Of a stretch of DNA of 33,933 bases, positions 24,061-32,307 are shown piece by piece (within the stretch, counting starts at the first letter, position 1; the number at the start of each line of letters is the position of its first letter). A program made the position numbers and the translations under genes. Origin of the DNA: Cellulomonas uda (GTDB taxonomy: Bacteria > Actinomycetota > Actinomycetes > Actinomycetales > Cellulomonadaceae); contig NZ_BJLP01000045.1 of the NCBI RefSeq assembly GCF_006538705.1, positions 1 to 33,933 on the forward strand. The letters are read 5' to 3'. The notes under the pieces are model-generated. The model ran no database searches. It worked only from the letters and a program-made list of their open reading frames with translations, and was not told the DNA's origin.

Positions 24061-24782
24061 CGACGCCGCGGGTCACCCGTGACCTCGTCGTACGCCTCCA
24101 GCACGGCACGCGTGAACCGGACGGGCGCCACGACGCTCACGAGGTGCGTGGCACCGGGCACGACCACGAGCCGGCCGTCGTGGCACGCGGCGAGGAACGC
24201 GCGCTCGTCGGCGCGGAAGTGGTCGTAGCGCCCGTTGACGAGCCAGACCGGCGCGGTCACGCGCGTGAGGTCCGCGACGGGGTCGAGCCCGCCGACCTCA
24301 CGCAGCACGTCGGCCATCACGTCGAGCGCGAACCCGCCCGCGCCCAGGTCCGCGCCGGCGTCCGGCGGGAGCATGAGCCGCACGAACCCGTCGTTGAGCC
24401 CTGCCCCACGGTCGGGCAGCCGGGCGATCAGCGCCGCGAGCGCGGCCCACCCGCCGACCAGGACGCGGCGCGGGCGTGTGCAGCACCCGGCGGCGAGCAG
24501 CCCGGCGACCTGCTCGGGGTGCCGAGCGGCGTGCGCGACCGCCACGTACGCGCCCAGCGACAGCCCGACGACGAGGGCGCGGCCGCCGAGACCGTCCACC
24601 GCGTCCGCGATCGTCGTCACCGCACCGTCGGCCGTGAACCGCTCCGCGGCACGCGTACCGTGCCCGGGCAGGTCGACCGCGGTCGTCGGGATCCCGGCGC
24701 GCGCCAGCGCGTCCGTCTGCGGGCGCCACATGGTGCGTGACGTGCGCACGCCGTGCACCAGCACGATCCCGGTGTCCCCCAC
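24036..24782 (-). CDS. Alpha/beta hydrolase fold protein
   Basis: A 248-residue cytoplasmic alpha/beta hydrolase. IVLVHGVRTSRTMW gives the oxyanion HG loop, DLPGHGTR follows, and the nucleophile elbow is GLSLG with S75. D187 in NGRYDHF and H213 in PGATHLV complete the triad. The lid region (~100-155) contains paired cysteines (GCCTRP) of unknown role. The substrate is unknown. The GTG at 24782 is favoured over longer frames because TACGGT lies exactly 6 nt upstream on the minus strand and the protein then starts just before the first beta strand; 49 further upstream residues are not conserved in character. Confidence 0.85.
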   Translation of the reverse strand: MGDTGIVLVHGVRTSRTMWRPQTDALARAGIPTTAVDLPGHGTRAAERFTADGAVTTIADAVDGLGGRALVVGLSLGAYVAVAHAARHPEQVAGLLAAGCCTRPRRVLVGGWAALAALIARLPDRGAGLNDGFVRLMLPPDAGADLGAGGFALDVMADVLREVGGLDPVADLTRVTAPVWLVNGRYDHFRADERAFLAACHDGRLVVVPGATHLVSVVAPVRFTRAVLEAYDEVTGDPRRRQPVPSAG

Positions 24783-24788
24783 GAGGTG

Positions 24789-24794
24789 ACCGTA
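24789..24794 (-). promoter_or_regulatory. Putative leaderless -10 element of the hydrolase gene
   Basis: TACGGT on the minus strand, 6 nt before the GTG at 24782. Confidence 0.45.
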
Positions 24795-24896
24795 CCTCGG
24801 ACACCCTCCGCTCCGGTCACCCGATCGGACCCCGTACGAACCGGGGCGTTCCGGTCGCGCCGCCGCCGGGACCACCCGCCAGGTGCCGGCGTTCCC

Positions 24897-24902
24897 TACG
24901 GT
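24897..24902 (+). promoter_or_regulatory. Putative -10 element of the large surface-protein gene
   Basis: TACGGT, followed by a leader of about 37 nt that contains GAGGA (24938-24942) just before the ATG at 24946. Confidence 0.35.
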
Positions 24903-24945
24903 CGTGCGGACCGTCTCCAGCCGGGCCACCGATCATCGAGGACAC

Positions 24946-27900
24946 ATGCGCCTGACCGCCCCCTTGCGACGCGCCACCGCCGCGCTCGCCACCGCCTCTC
25001 TCGCGCTCGCCGCCCTCGCCACGGGCCTCGTCGCCCCGGCGGCCGCCGCGGGCGTCGGGTTCGTCGTCGACGACTTCGCCGGCACCTCGATGGGCCCGCG
25101 CGAGCTGCTCACGCCGGGCGAGTTCGAGTGCGGGCCGACGCGCAACACGACCCTCACCCCGGGCGCAGGGACCCTCAAGGTCGACGTGCGGGTGCCCGAC
25201 TCGCTGGGCTGCACGTACGGCGACGCTCGGATCCGGTGGACCGCCGCGGGGACGGTGGACCTGCAGGCGGGCGGCGCGGACCGCATCGAGATGCGCTACC
25301 GCGACGTGCTGCCCAACCAGCCGTCGGCCGTGACGTTCGGTCTCCAGGCGGTCGACGTCAACGGCAAGGTCGCGTCGGTGGGCGGCCTGTCCCGCAACGG
25401 CGGCGCCGCGTCGGACTGGCTGACGGTCCGCTACACGCCCGCGTACGTGGGCGACGTCGCCGTCCTGTCGTTCCCGTCCGGGTTCGACCGCACGCGGGTC
25501 AAGTCGATCGTGCTGCTCGTCTCGGCGACCACGTCGTACCAGAACGTCTCCGTGACGCTCGAGGGGATCGGCGCCGGCAACGGCGAACCGACCTACCAGG
25601 CGCCGTCGTTCGGCGCGACGACCCCGCTGGTCTTCCCGCCGTCGACGAGCACGTCGCGCACGGTCACCGTGACGGGCAACCCCGCCCCCGACGTGAGCGT
25701 GACGTCCGGCAAGCCGGCGTGGATGACGGTCTCGACGAGCAAGTCGGGCAGCACCACGACCGTGACGCTGTCCGGCAACCCCGCCACGTCGTACACGGAC
25801 ACGACCATGACGCTGCGCGCGAACGTCGCAGGCTCGCTCACGGCCGACGCGACCATCCCTGTCGTCGTGCCGTCCCCCGTCGTGGTCGGGTACTCCTCGG
25901 ACCTCGCGACGGTCGACGTCCCGGGGCCGACCCTGCTCGGCACGGCGACCTCAACCCCGGGCTCCCGGGTCCTCGGCCCGACCACCGGCCTGCCGCCGGG
26001 CACCGCGCTCACGGTGTCGGGATCGGACGTGCTGCTGACCGGCACGCCCACCGCGACGGGGACGTACGCCATCTCGACGACGGTCGGGAACGACTACCGC
26101 ACGGCGCCGTTCGGCCGGACCCTCGTCGTCGGGCAGAAGCCGACGTTCGGAACGCTCGCCACCCAGACCCTCGTCCTCGACGAGCCCGTCTCGATCCCAC
26201 TGCCGATGACCGGGTACCCCGCACCCGTCGTCGCGGTCGCGGGGCTGCCCGCAGGCCTGACGTACGCCAACGGCGCGATCACGGGGACGCCGATCGAGGC
26301 CGTGGCGCGGACGGTGTCCGTGACCGCCGCGAACGCGTGGGGCTCGACCCTGGCGAGCTTCTCCGTCGTCGTGGGTCCGCGGCCCACCGTCACGGCCCCC
26401 ACCACCACGACCCTGACCGCAGGCGTGCCCGTCTCGCTCCCGCTGTCGCCGACCGGCGACCCGTACGACGTGACGGCGACCGGCCTGCCGGCCGGGCTGA
26501 GCGTCGGCGGGAGCGGGTCCGGCGCCGTCATCTCGGGCACACCGGTGCGCCCGACGACCGCTGCGCAGACCAGCGGGACCGCCACGATCACCGTGGACAA
26601 CGGCTTCGCGACCGGCACGGCGACGTGGTCCTGGCGCGTCGAGGCGCCGCCCGTGCTCACCGGTCCGACGAGCGTGTCAACGAGCGTGGGCACCCCCTTC
26701 ACCGGCGTGCAGGTCGTGGCGGCGGGCTTCCCGACCCCCACGATCTCCGTGTCGAACGCCGGTGACCTGCCTCCGGGCGTCTCGCTCGACCTGTCCACCC
26801 CGGGCACGGTCGCGGTCGTCGGGACGCCGACCGCGTCCGGCACGGCGGTCCTCGAGCTGACCGCGGACAACGGCACGGGAGCCCCGGTCGTGCGCACGCT
26901 CACGGTGAGCGCCCTCGTCGGGCCCTCGTTCTCCGACGCCGCACCGCGGCTGACGGTGGCCGCGGGCTCCAGCGACCAGCTCACCCTCGACTGGAGCGGC
27001 TACACGCGGCCGACCCTGAGCCTCGGCTCCACGCTGCCGTCCTGGCTCACGTTCTCCGCGGCCGACGGCACGTTCACGGCGGCGCCCGGCGCGGCGGTGC
27101 ACGGTGTGTTCGGGCCGTACCAGGTTACCGCCACCAACGCGGCCGGGACCGCGGTCGCGAACGTGACGGTCGAGGTCACCGCGCCCCCGACGATCACCCG
27201 CCAGTACCTCGGGTACACCGGTCCGGTCGACGCCCCGATGGGCACCTGGACGGTCGCGACGTACACCGGGCAGCCCGCGCCCACCGTGACGGTCACCGGG
27301 CTCCCGGCGGGCATCACGGCGACGACGACGGGCGGCCAGGTCACGTTCTCCGGGACGCCCACCGAGAGCGGCTCGCACGTCGCGACGATCGGTGCGACCA
27401 ACGACCGCGGGTCGGTCTCCACGACGTTCGAGTTCGACATCACGGCGCCGCCGAGCCTGGCGGCCCCGGCGACCGTGACGATCCCCCGAGGCGTCGCCGC
27501 GACGATCCCCCTGACCATCGGGGGCCACCCGCGGCCCACGGTCGTCGCCACCGGCCTGCCGGCCGGGCTGGCGCTCGACGCCGTGGCCGGCACCATCCAG
27601 GGGACGCCCACGACGGCCGGCGCCTTCGACGTCCAGCTGTCGCTGACCGTCGGCGGGGCACCCGTCGCGGGGTCGGCGCGGACCATGACGGTCCACGTCA
27701 CCGCCGCCCCGACGTTCGCGACGGCGCCCACCGGCACGACGCTGCGGCGCGGGACGGCCGCGGACGTCGCCGCGTTCGTCGTCGCGGGCCACCCGACGCC
27801 CACGGCCACGGCCGACGGCCTGCCCGCGGGCCTGTCGCTGTCCCAGACCGGGACGGCGGTGCGCCTCGTCGGCACACCGACCCAGTCCGGCACGTTCGAG

Positions 27901-29487
27901 GTGGAGGTCGAGCTGAGCAGCACGGTCGGCACCGAGACCGCCGGGTGGACCGTCGTCGTGCAGGAGCCCGCGGGCGTCGCCGCACCGGCGGCCGTCACGG
28001 TCGACGCGGACGAGGCGATCACCCCGATCACCGTCACCTCGTCCGGCTACCCGGCCCCGACCGTCACCGCGGCGGGCCTGCCCGACGGGCTCGCGCTCGT
28101 CACGGACGGCGACGGGACGCGCATCACCGGCACCCCCACGCAGGACGGCCCGCACACGGTGACCCTCACGGCGACGAACGGCGTGGGCGACCCCGCCACG
28201 GCGACCGTCTCGCTCGAGGTGCACTCCGTCCCGAGCCTCGGCGCGGACCGCACCGAGACGTTCCCGGCGGGCGGCACGCGCGTCGCCGTGCTGACGCCGA
28301 CGGGCTACCCCGCACCGACGCTCACGACGTCGGCGCTGCCGTCCTGGCTGACGTTCGACGCCGCGACCGCGACGTTCGAGGGCACGCCGACCGGCGCCGA
28401 CCAGGGCGCCGACCAGAGCGTCGAGGTGACCGCGACCAACGCCGCGGGCACCGCCACGGTGCAGGTCGCGCTCGTCGTCACGGCCGCCCCGGACGTCGCG
28501 GACCGCGACGGCACGACGACGGTGCGTTCCGGCGCCACGGTCGACGTGCCGCTCACCACCGTGACCGGCTACCCCCTCCCCACGCTCACGACGTCCGGGC
28601 TGCCGGTCGGCCTCGACGTCACGCTGGCGTCGGGCGGGCTGCGGCTCACGGGCAGCACCACCGACGTCGGCACGCACGCGGTCGAGCTGACGCTCGCGAA
28701 CGGCGCCGGGGCGGAGCTGCGGGTCCCGTGGACGGTCGTCGTCGAGGCGCCCGCCGCCCTGACCGGACCGACCACGGTGCGGGTCACGCACGGCGACGGC
28801 GTCGACGAGACGTTCGGCGCGACCGGTTACCCCGTGCCCACCGTGACCGCGGCGGGCCTGCCCGCCGGGCTCGCGTGGATCCCCGCCACGGGCGGCGGGC
28901 GCCTCGTCGGCACCCCGCAGGACCCGGGCACGTCGACGATCACGCTCACGGCGCACAACGGCGTCGACGCGGACGCGGTGCACGAGGTCACGCTGACCGT
29001 CGACCTGCGCGACGTGGTGGTGTCCCTCTCGGCCGCGAAGGTCCGCGCCGGCCAGGCCCTGCAGGTGCGCGCGAGCGGCCTGCAGGACGGTGAGGCCGTC
29101 GAGGTCTGGCTGCACTCCACGCCGCAGCTCCTCGCGCGGGCGACCGCCGACGTGGCGGGCGAGCTGGACCTGTCCGTCACCGTCCCCGCCGGCACGCCGG
29201 TCGGGGCGCACACGGTGGTCGTCGAGGCCGCGTCGGGTGCGACCGGCACCGCGGCGGTCACGGTCCTCGCGGCGGCGACGCCCACGCCGACGCCCACCGC
29301 CGGCACCCCGGAGCCGAGCACGGGGACGACGCCGAGCCCGACCGCGACGTCCGACACCGGCACCGCCACCCCGGCGGACCCGGACCTCGCGACGACGGGC
29401 GGTGACGTCGCGGGCCTGCTCGCGGCGGGCCTCCTCGCGCTGGTCGCGGGTGGCGTGGTCCTGCTGGTCCGGCGGCGCCGGCCCTGA
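24946..29487 (+). CDS. Large sortase-anchored surface protein with ~13 putative-Ig repeats
   Basis: A 1513-residue predicted wall-anchored adhesin or scaffold. A signal peptide (residues 1-~35, RLTAPLRRATAALATAS..., AAAAG) leads to a ~175-residue globular domain (VVDDFAGTSMGPRELL...) that may be a lectin-like sandwich. From ~213 to ~1355 come about 13 repeats of 80-90 residues with GYPAPTVTxxGLPAGL...GTPTxxGT...VTATN, the putative-Ig (He_PIG) pattern. A distinct final sandwich (VVVSLSAAKVRAGQALQVRASG) and a Thr/Pro linker follow. The end is LATTGG (1481-1486), a hydrophobic helix and RRRRRP: an LAxTG signal of the class E sortase type. GAGGA precedes ATG 24946. The ligand is unknown. No sortase gene lies in the window. 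Confidence 0.92.
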   Translation: MRLTAPLRRATAALATASLALAALATGLVAPAAAAGVGFVVDDFAGTSMGPRELLTPGEFECGPTRNTTLTPGAGTLKVDVRVPDSLGCTYGDARIRWTAAGTVDLQAGGADRIEMRYRDVLPNQPSAVTFGLQAVDVNGKVASVGGLSRNGGAASDWLTVRYTPAYVGDVAVLSFPSGFDRTRVKSIVLLVSATTSYQNVSVTLEGIGAGNGEPTYQAPSFGATTPLVFPPSTSTSRTVTVTGNPAPDVSVTSGKPAWMTVSTSKSGSTTTVTLSGNPATSYTDTTMTLRANVAGSLTADATIPVVVPSPVVVGYSSDLATVDVPGPTLLGTATSTPGSRVLGPTTGLPPGTALTVSGSDVLLTGTPTATGTYAISTTVGNDYRTAPFGRTLVVGQKPTFGTLATQTLVLDEPVSIPLPMTGYPAPVVAVAGLPAGLTYANGAITGTPIEAVARTVSVTAANAWGSTLASFSVVVGPRPTVTAPTTTTLTAGVPVSLPLSPTGDPYDVTATGLPAGLSVGGSGSGAVISGTPVRPTTAAQTSGTATITVDNGFATGTATWSWRVEAPPVLTGPTSVSTSVGTPFTGVQVVAAGFPTPTISVSNAGDLPPGVSLDLSTPGTVAVVGTPTASGTAVLELTADNGTGAPVVRTLTVSALVGPSFSDAAPRLTVAAGSSDQLTLDWSGYTRPTLSLGSTLPSWLTFSAADGTFTAAPGAAVHGVFGPYQVTATNAAGTAVANVTVEVTAPPTITRQYLGYTGPVDAPMGTWTVATYTGQPAPTVTVTGLPAGITATTTGGQVTFSGTPTESGSHVATIGATNDRGSVSTTFEFDITAPPSLAAPATVTIPRGVAATIPLTIGGHPRPTVVATGLPAGLALDAVAGTIQGTPTTAGAFDVQLSLTVGGAPVAGSARTMTVHVTAAPTFATAPTGTTLRRGTAADVAAFVVAGHPTPTATADGLPAGLSLSQTGTAVRLVGTPTQSGTFEVEVELSSTVGTETAGWTVVVQEPAGVAAPAAVTVDADEAITPITVTSSGYPAPTVTAAGLPDGLALVTDGDGTRITGTPTQDGPHTVTLTATNGVGDPATATVSLEVHSVPSLGADRTETFPAGGTRVAVLTPTGYPAPTLTTSALPSWLTFDAATATFEGTPTGADQGADQSVEVTATNAAGTATVQVALVVTAAPDVADRDGTTTVRSGATVDVPLTTVTGYPLPTLTTSGLPVGLDVTLASGGLRLTGSTTDVGTHAVELTLANGAGAELRVPWTVVVEAPAALTGPTTVRVTHGDGVDETFGATGYPVPTVTAAGLPAGLAWIPATGGGRLVGTPQDPGTSTITLTAHNGVDADAVHEVTLTVDLRDVVVSLSAAKVRAGQALQVRASGLQDGEAVEVWLHSTPQLLARATADVAGELDLSVTVPAGTPVGAHTVVVEAASGATGTAAVTVLAAATPTPTPTAGTPEPSTGTTPSPTATSDTGTATPADPDLATTGGDVAGLLAAGLLALVAGGVVLLVRRRRP
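25585..29010 (+). repeat. Coding region of ~13 He_PIG-type protein repeats
   Basis: The repeats are seen as GxPxP...GLPxGL...GTPT...ATN blocks about every 85 codons. They are diverged at both protein and DNA level, most strongly in the first (GNPAPDVSV), sixth (GYTRPTLSL) and eleventh (ALPSWLTF) copies. The sixth and eleventh share LPSWLTF instead of LPAGL. Confidence 0.8.
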
Positions 29488-29492
29488 CACGA

Positions 29493-29533
29493 CGACGAGG
29501 GGCGGGCGCCACCACGGTGCCCGCCCCTCGTCG
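29493..29533 (+). terminator. Strong hairpin after the surface-protein gene
   Basis: CGACGAGGGGCGGGC (29493-29507) pairs perfectly with 29519-29533, and three more pairs form inside, leaving a 5-nt loop. It starts 5 nt after the stop. There is no T run. Confidence 0.8.
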
Positions 29534-29548
29534 CGTCCGGGCCCGGCG

Positions 29549-29580
29549 TAGCGTGGGCGCACGCCCGGCACCCCAGGAGG
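29549..29580 (+). promoter_or_regulatory. VOC gene -10 hexamer and ribosome-binding site
   Basis: TAGCGT at 29549-29554 predicts a start near 29561. AGGAGG at 29575-29580 is a perfect Shine-Dalgarno 4 nt before the ATG at 29585. This is one of the few leadered plus-strand genes here. Confidence 0.5.
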
Positions 29581-29584
29581 ACGC

Positions 29585-29971
29585 ATGGACCGTCCCGCGC
29601 TCCGGCTCACGTCCGTGACCATCGGCACCGACGAGCCCGCACGCCTCGCCGCGTTCTACGCGCGCCTCCTCGGCGGCGAGGTCACGGCCGCCGACCCGCC
29701 CTCCCCCGACGGCCCCGGCTGGGCGCAGGTCCGGGTCCCGGACGGGCCGACGCTCAACCTCGAGGGCGAGGTCCGGTTCCGCCGCCCGGTGTGGCCCGCC
29801 GTGCCGGGCGGTCAGAACGCCACCCAGCACCTCGACATCCAGGTCCAGGACCTCGCGGCCGCCACCGCGTGGGCGCTGGAGGCCGGCGCGACCCTCGCCG
29901 CGGTCCAGCCCCAGAGCGACGTGCGGGTGCTCCTCGACCCGTCGGGGCACCCGTTCTGCCTGTTCCTCTGA
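29585..29971 (+). CDS. VOC (glyoxalase/bleomycin-resistance fold) protein
   Basis: A 128-residue protein of the vicinal-oxygen-chelate superfamily, made of two beta-alpha-beta-beta-beta modules: LRLTSVTIGTDEPARLAAFYARLLGGEV in the first, and QHLDIQVQDLAAATAWALEAGATLA and VLLDPSGHPFCLFL in the second. HLDIQV and the final DPxGHPFCL are the usual markers; the His of QHLDIQV and a downstream acidic residue may bind metal. The substrate is not predictable for this small class, found often in actinobacteria. ATG 29585 has a perfect AGGAGG. It is closed by a shared terminator with convergent rplQ. Confidence 0.9.
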   Translation: MDRPALRLTSVTIGTDEPARLAAFYARLLGGEVTAADPPSPDGPGWAQVRVPDGPTLNLEGEVRFRRPVWPAVPGGQNATQHLDIQVQDLAAATAWALEAGATLAAVQPQSDVRVLLDPSGHPFCLFL

Positions 29972-30013
29972 CGTCGGCCGCCCCGGTCCCACGCGCCGGA
30001 CACCCCGCACGCA

Positions 30014-30050
30014 CGAGGGCCCGGACACCGTGGCGGTGTCCGGGCCCTCG
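30014..30050. terminator. Perfect bidirectional hairpin between VOC gene and rplQ
   Basis: CGAGGGCCCGGACACCG (30014-30030) and its exact reverse complement (30034-30050), 17 bp with a TGG loop. It lies 42 nt after the VOC stop and 15 nt after the rplQ stop. No T tract on either strand. Confidence 0.85.
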
Positions 30051-30065
30051 TCAGTGCTGCGGAGC

Positions 30066-30599
30066 TCAGGCCTTGTCGTCGGCCTTGTCCTCGGCGGGAG
30101 CCTCGTCGGCGACGGGCGCGTCCTCGACGACGTCCTCGGCCACGGTCTCCTCGACCTTCGCGTCCTCGACCTTCTCGGCCTTCGGCGCGGCCTTCGCGGT
30201 GGCCTTGGTGGCCTCCTTGACGACCGCCTGCTTCGGCGAGAGCGGCTCACGCACGATCTCGATCACGGCGAGGGGCGCGTTGTCACCCTTGCGCGGACCG
30301 ATCTTCGTGATGCGCGTGTAGCCACCGTTGCGCTCGGCGAGAGCCGGGGCGATCTCGGTGAACAGCGTGTGCACGACGCTCTTGTCCTTGACGACCGTCA
30401 GGACGCGACGACGCGCGTGCAGGTCACCGCGCTTGGCGAACGTGATGAGGCGCTCGGCGAGGGGGCGCAGGCGCTTGGCCTTGGCCTCCGTCGTCGTGAT
30501 GCGGCCGTGCTCGAACAGCGACGTCGCGAGGTTCGCGAGGATCAGCCGCTCGTGCGCCGGTCCGCCACCGAGCCGGGGACCCTTGGTGGGCGTAGGCAT
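30066..30599 (-). CDS. rplQ: 50S ribosomal protein bL17 (L17)
   Basis: A large-subunit protein near the exit tunnel. The 177-residue product has the L17 core in the first ~120 residues ([83 protein letters not shown]), then an actinobacterial Lys/Ala/Glu/Asp-rich extension (residues ~125-177). ATG 30599 has AAGGAG 8 nt upstream; a TTG two codons earlier is less likely. It follows rpoA by 51 bp as usual, but truA does not follow it. Confidence 0.97.
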   Translation of the reverse strand: MPTPTKGPRLGGGPAHERLILANLATSLFEHGRITTTEAKAKRLRPLAERLITFAKRGDLHARRRVLTVVKDKSVVHTLFTEIAPALAERNGGYTRITKIGPRKGDNAPLAVIEIVREPLSPKQAVVKEATKATAKAAPKAEKVEDAKVEETVAEDVVEDAPVADEAPAEDKADDKA

Positions 30600-30650
30600 G
30601 GTCAAATCTCCTTGAAGTTCTTCGTCAAGTACCGAGTCAGTGGTCCCGAG

Positions 30651-31709
30651 TCAGTACTGCCAACCGGTGCTGAGGTCAGTACTGCTCGTCCTCGACGAAG
30701 TCGCCCTCGTCGTCGCCGTAGTACGCCGACGCGGACGGGTCGAAGTCGAGCGGGCTGTCCTTGAGGGGTCGAGCGGGCTGTCCTTGAGGGACAGGCCGAG
30801 CTCGGCGAGCTTCTCCTTGACCTCCGTGATCGACTTCGCGCCGAAGTTGCGGATGCCCAGGAGGTCGGCCTCCGAACGGGCGACGAGCTCGCCGACCGTG
30901 TGGATGCCCTCACGCTTGAGGCAGTTGTACGAGCGGATCGTCAGCTGCAGGTCCTCGATCGGCAGCGCCAGGTCCGCGGCCAGGGCCGCGTCCGTCGGCG
31001 ACGGGCCGATCTCGATGCCCTCGGCCTCGATGTTGAGCTCGCGCGCCAGGCCGAACAGCTCGACGAGCGTCTTGCCGGCCGACGCGAGCGCGTCGCGCGG
31101 GCTGATCGCCGCCTTCGTCTCGACGTCGACGATGAGCTTGTCGAAGTCCGTGCGCTGCTCGACACGCGTCGCCTCGACCTTGTAGGTCACCTTGAGGACC
31201 GGCGAGTAGATCGAGTCGACCGGGATACGGCCGATCTCGGCGTCGAACGTCTTGTTCTGCGCGGCCGACACGTAGCCACGCCCACGCTCGACGGTGAGCT
31301 CGATCTCGAGCTTGCCCTTGTCGTTGAGGGTCGCGAGGTGCAGGTCGGGGTTGTGCACCTCGACGCCCGCCGGCGGCACGATGTCCGCGGCGGTGACCTC
31401 ACCCGGGCCCTGCTTGCGCAGGTACATCACGACGGGCTCGTCGTTCTCCGACGAGACCACGAGGTTCTTGATGTTGAGGATGACCTCGGTGACGTCCTCC
31501 TTGACCCCCGGCACGGTCGAGAACTCGTGCAGCACGCCGTCGATACGGATCGACGTGACGGCGGCACCGGGGATGGAGGACAGCAGCGTCCGGCGGAGCG
31601 AGTTGCCGAGCGTGTAGCCGAAGCCCGGCTCGAGCGGCTCGATGGAGAACCGCGAACGGTTCTCCGAGATGACCTCTTCGGCCAGGGTGGGGCGCTGTGC
31701 GATCAGCAC
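30651..31709 (-). CDS. rpoA: RNA polymerase alpha subunit with frameshifted C-terminal tail
   Basis: The alpha subunit nucleates RNA polymerase assembly and its carboxyl domain contacts DNA and activators. GTG 31709 starts [20 protein letters not shown]. The amino-terminal domain ([29 protein letters not shown], ~1-230) and the C-terminal helix-hairpin domain (~250-315, [39 protein letters not shown]) are intact. After SLKDSPLD a perfect 23-bp tandem duplication (30745-30767 and 30768-30790) shifts the frame: the product ends with a basic tail ([14 protein letters not shown]...) at residue 352, where one copy alone would end after 336 residues in [12 protein letters not shown] at 30676. GAGAGGA precedes the start. 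A hairpin separates it from rpsK. Confidence 0.93.
   Translation of the reverse strand: MLIAQRPTLAEEVISENRSRFSIEPLEPGFGYTLGNSLRRTLLSSIPGAAVTSIRIDGVLHEFSTVPGVKEDVTEVILNIKNLVVSSENDEPVVMYLRKQGPGEVTAADIVPPAGVEVHNPDLHLATLNDKGKLEIELTVERGRGYVSAAQNKTFDAEIGRIPVDSIYSPVLKVTYKVEATRVEQRTDFDKLIVDVETKAAISPRDALASAGKTLVELFGLARELNIEAEGIEIGPSPTDAALAADLALPIEDLQLTIRSYNCLKREGIHTVGELVARSEADLLGIRNFGAKSITEVKEKLAELGLSLKDSPLDPSRTARSTSTRPRRRTTATTRATSSRTSSTDLSTGWQY
30745..30790. repeat. Perfect 23-bp tandem duplication in rpoA
   Basis: Bases 30745-30767 are repeated exactly at 30768-30790 (both begin GTCGAGCGGGCT). 23 is not a multiple of 3, so the downstream rpoA frame is changed. Deleting one copy recreates the reading [18 protein letters not shown]. 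Confidence 0.95.
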
Positions 31710-31811
31710 GGTGTGATTCCTCTCAGCGGACGTCCGCCATATGACGCCACGCAGGTGTTGCTATCCCGGTCATGCCTCGGTCCGCATCCCGGGGGACGGC
31801 TGGACGACCTA

Positions 31812-31853
31812 CGCTCGCGCCGGGCCGAGCAGGGGCACGGCCCGGCGCGAGCG
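31812..31853 (-). terminator. Hairpin between rpsK and rpoA
   Basis: CGCTCGCGCCGGGCCG (31812-31827) is matched by its exact reverse complement at 31838-31853: a 16-bp stem with a 10-nt loop, 5 nt after the rpsK stop. It should end or attenuate the infA-rpsK transcript, so rpoA-rplQ probably has a separate promoter in the ~100 bp before rpoA. I could not choose one -10 there with confidence. Confidence 0.75.
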
Positions 31854-31858
31854 AGGGG

Positions 31859-32260
31859 TCAGACGCGGCGGCGCTTCGGCGGACGGCAGCCGTTGTGCGC
31901 CTGCGGCGTCACGTCCTGGATCGAACCGACCTCGAGGCCGGCGGCCTGCAGCGACCGGATCGCGGTCTCGCGGCCCGAACCCGGGCCCTTGACGAAGACG
32001 TCGACCTTGCGCATGCCGTGCTCCTGCGCACGACGGGCGGCGGCCTCGGCGGCGAGCTGCGCGGCGAACGGCGTCGACTTGCGCGAACCCTTGAAACCGA
32101 CCTGGCCGGACGACGCCGACGAGATCACGGCGCCCGAGGGGTCGGTGATCGAGATGATCGTGTTGTTGAACGTGCTCTTGATGTGCGCCTGGCCGTGGGA
32201 GACGTTCTTCTTCTCCTTGCGGCGCGGCTTGCGCACGGCGGTACGGGACTTGGGAGGCAT
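31859..32260 (-). CDS. rpsK: 30S ribosomal protein uS11 (S11)
   Basis: A platform protein of the small subunit. The 133-residue product has [90 protein letters not shown] and the invariant tail [18 protein letters not shown]. It sits 47 bp after rpsM. rpoA follows after a hairpin, with no rpsD in between, as in streptomycetes and many Micrococcales but unlike mycobacteria. Confidence 0.98.
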   Translation of the reverse strand: MPPKSRTAVRKPRRKEKKNVSHGQAHIKSTFNNTIISITDPSGAVISSASSGQVGFKGSRKSTPFAAQLAAEAAARRAQEHGMRKVDVFVKGPGSGRETAIRSLQAAGLEVGSIQDVTPQAHNGCRPPKRRRV

Positions 32261-32307
32261 CTGCTCTTCTTCTCTCTACGGATCGGGCTGCCGGAAGCGG
32301 CGGGCGG

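Noticed and set aside
26677..29628. A 983-codon open frame on the minus strand opposite the large surface protein
   Set aside because: It is a shadow of GC-rich third positions. Its composition is Arg/Gly-rich without domains, while the plus strand has a signal peptide, repeats and a sorting signal.
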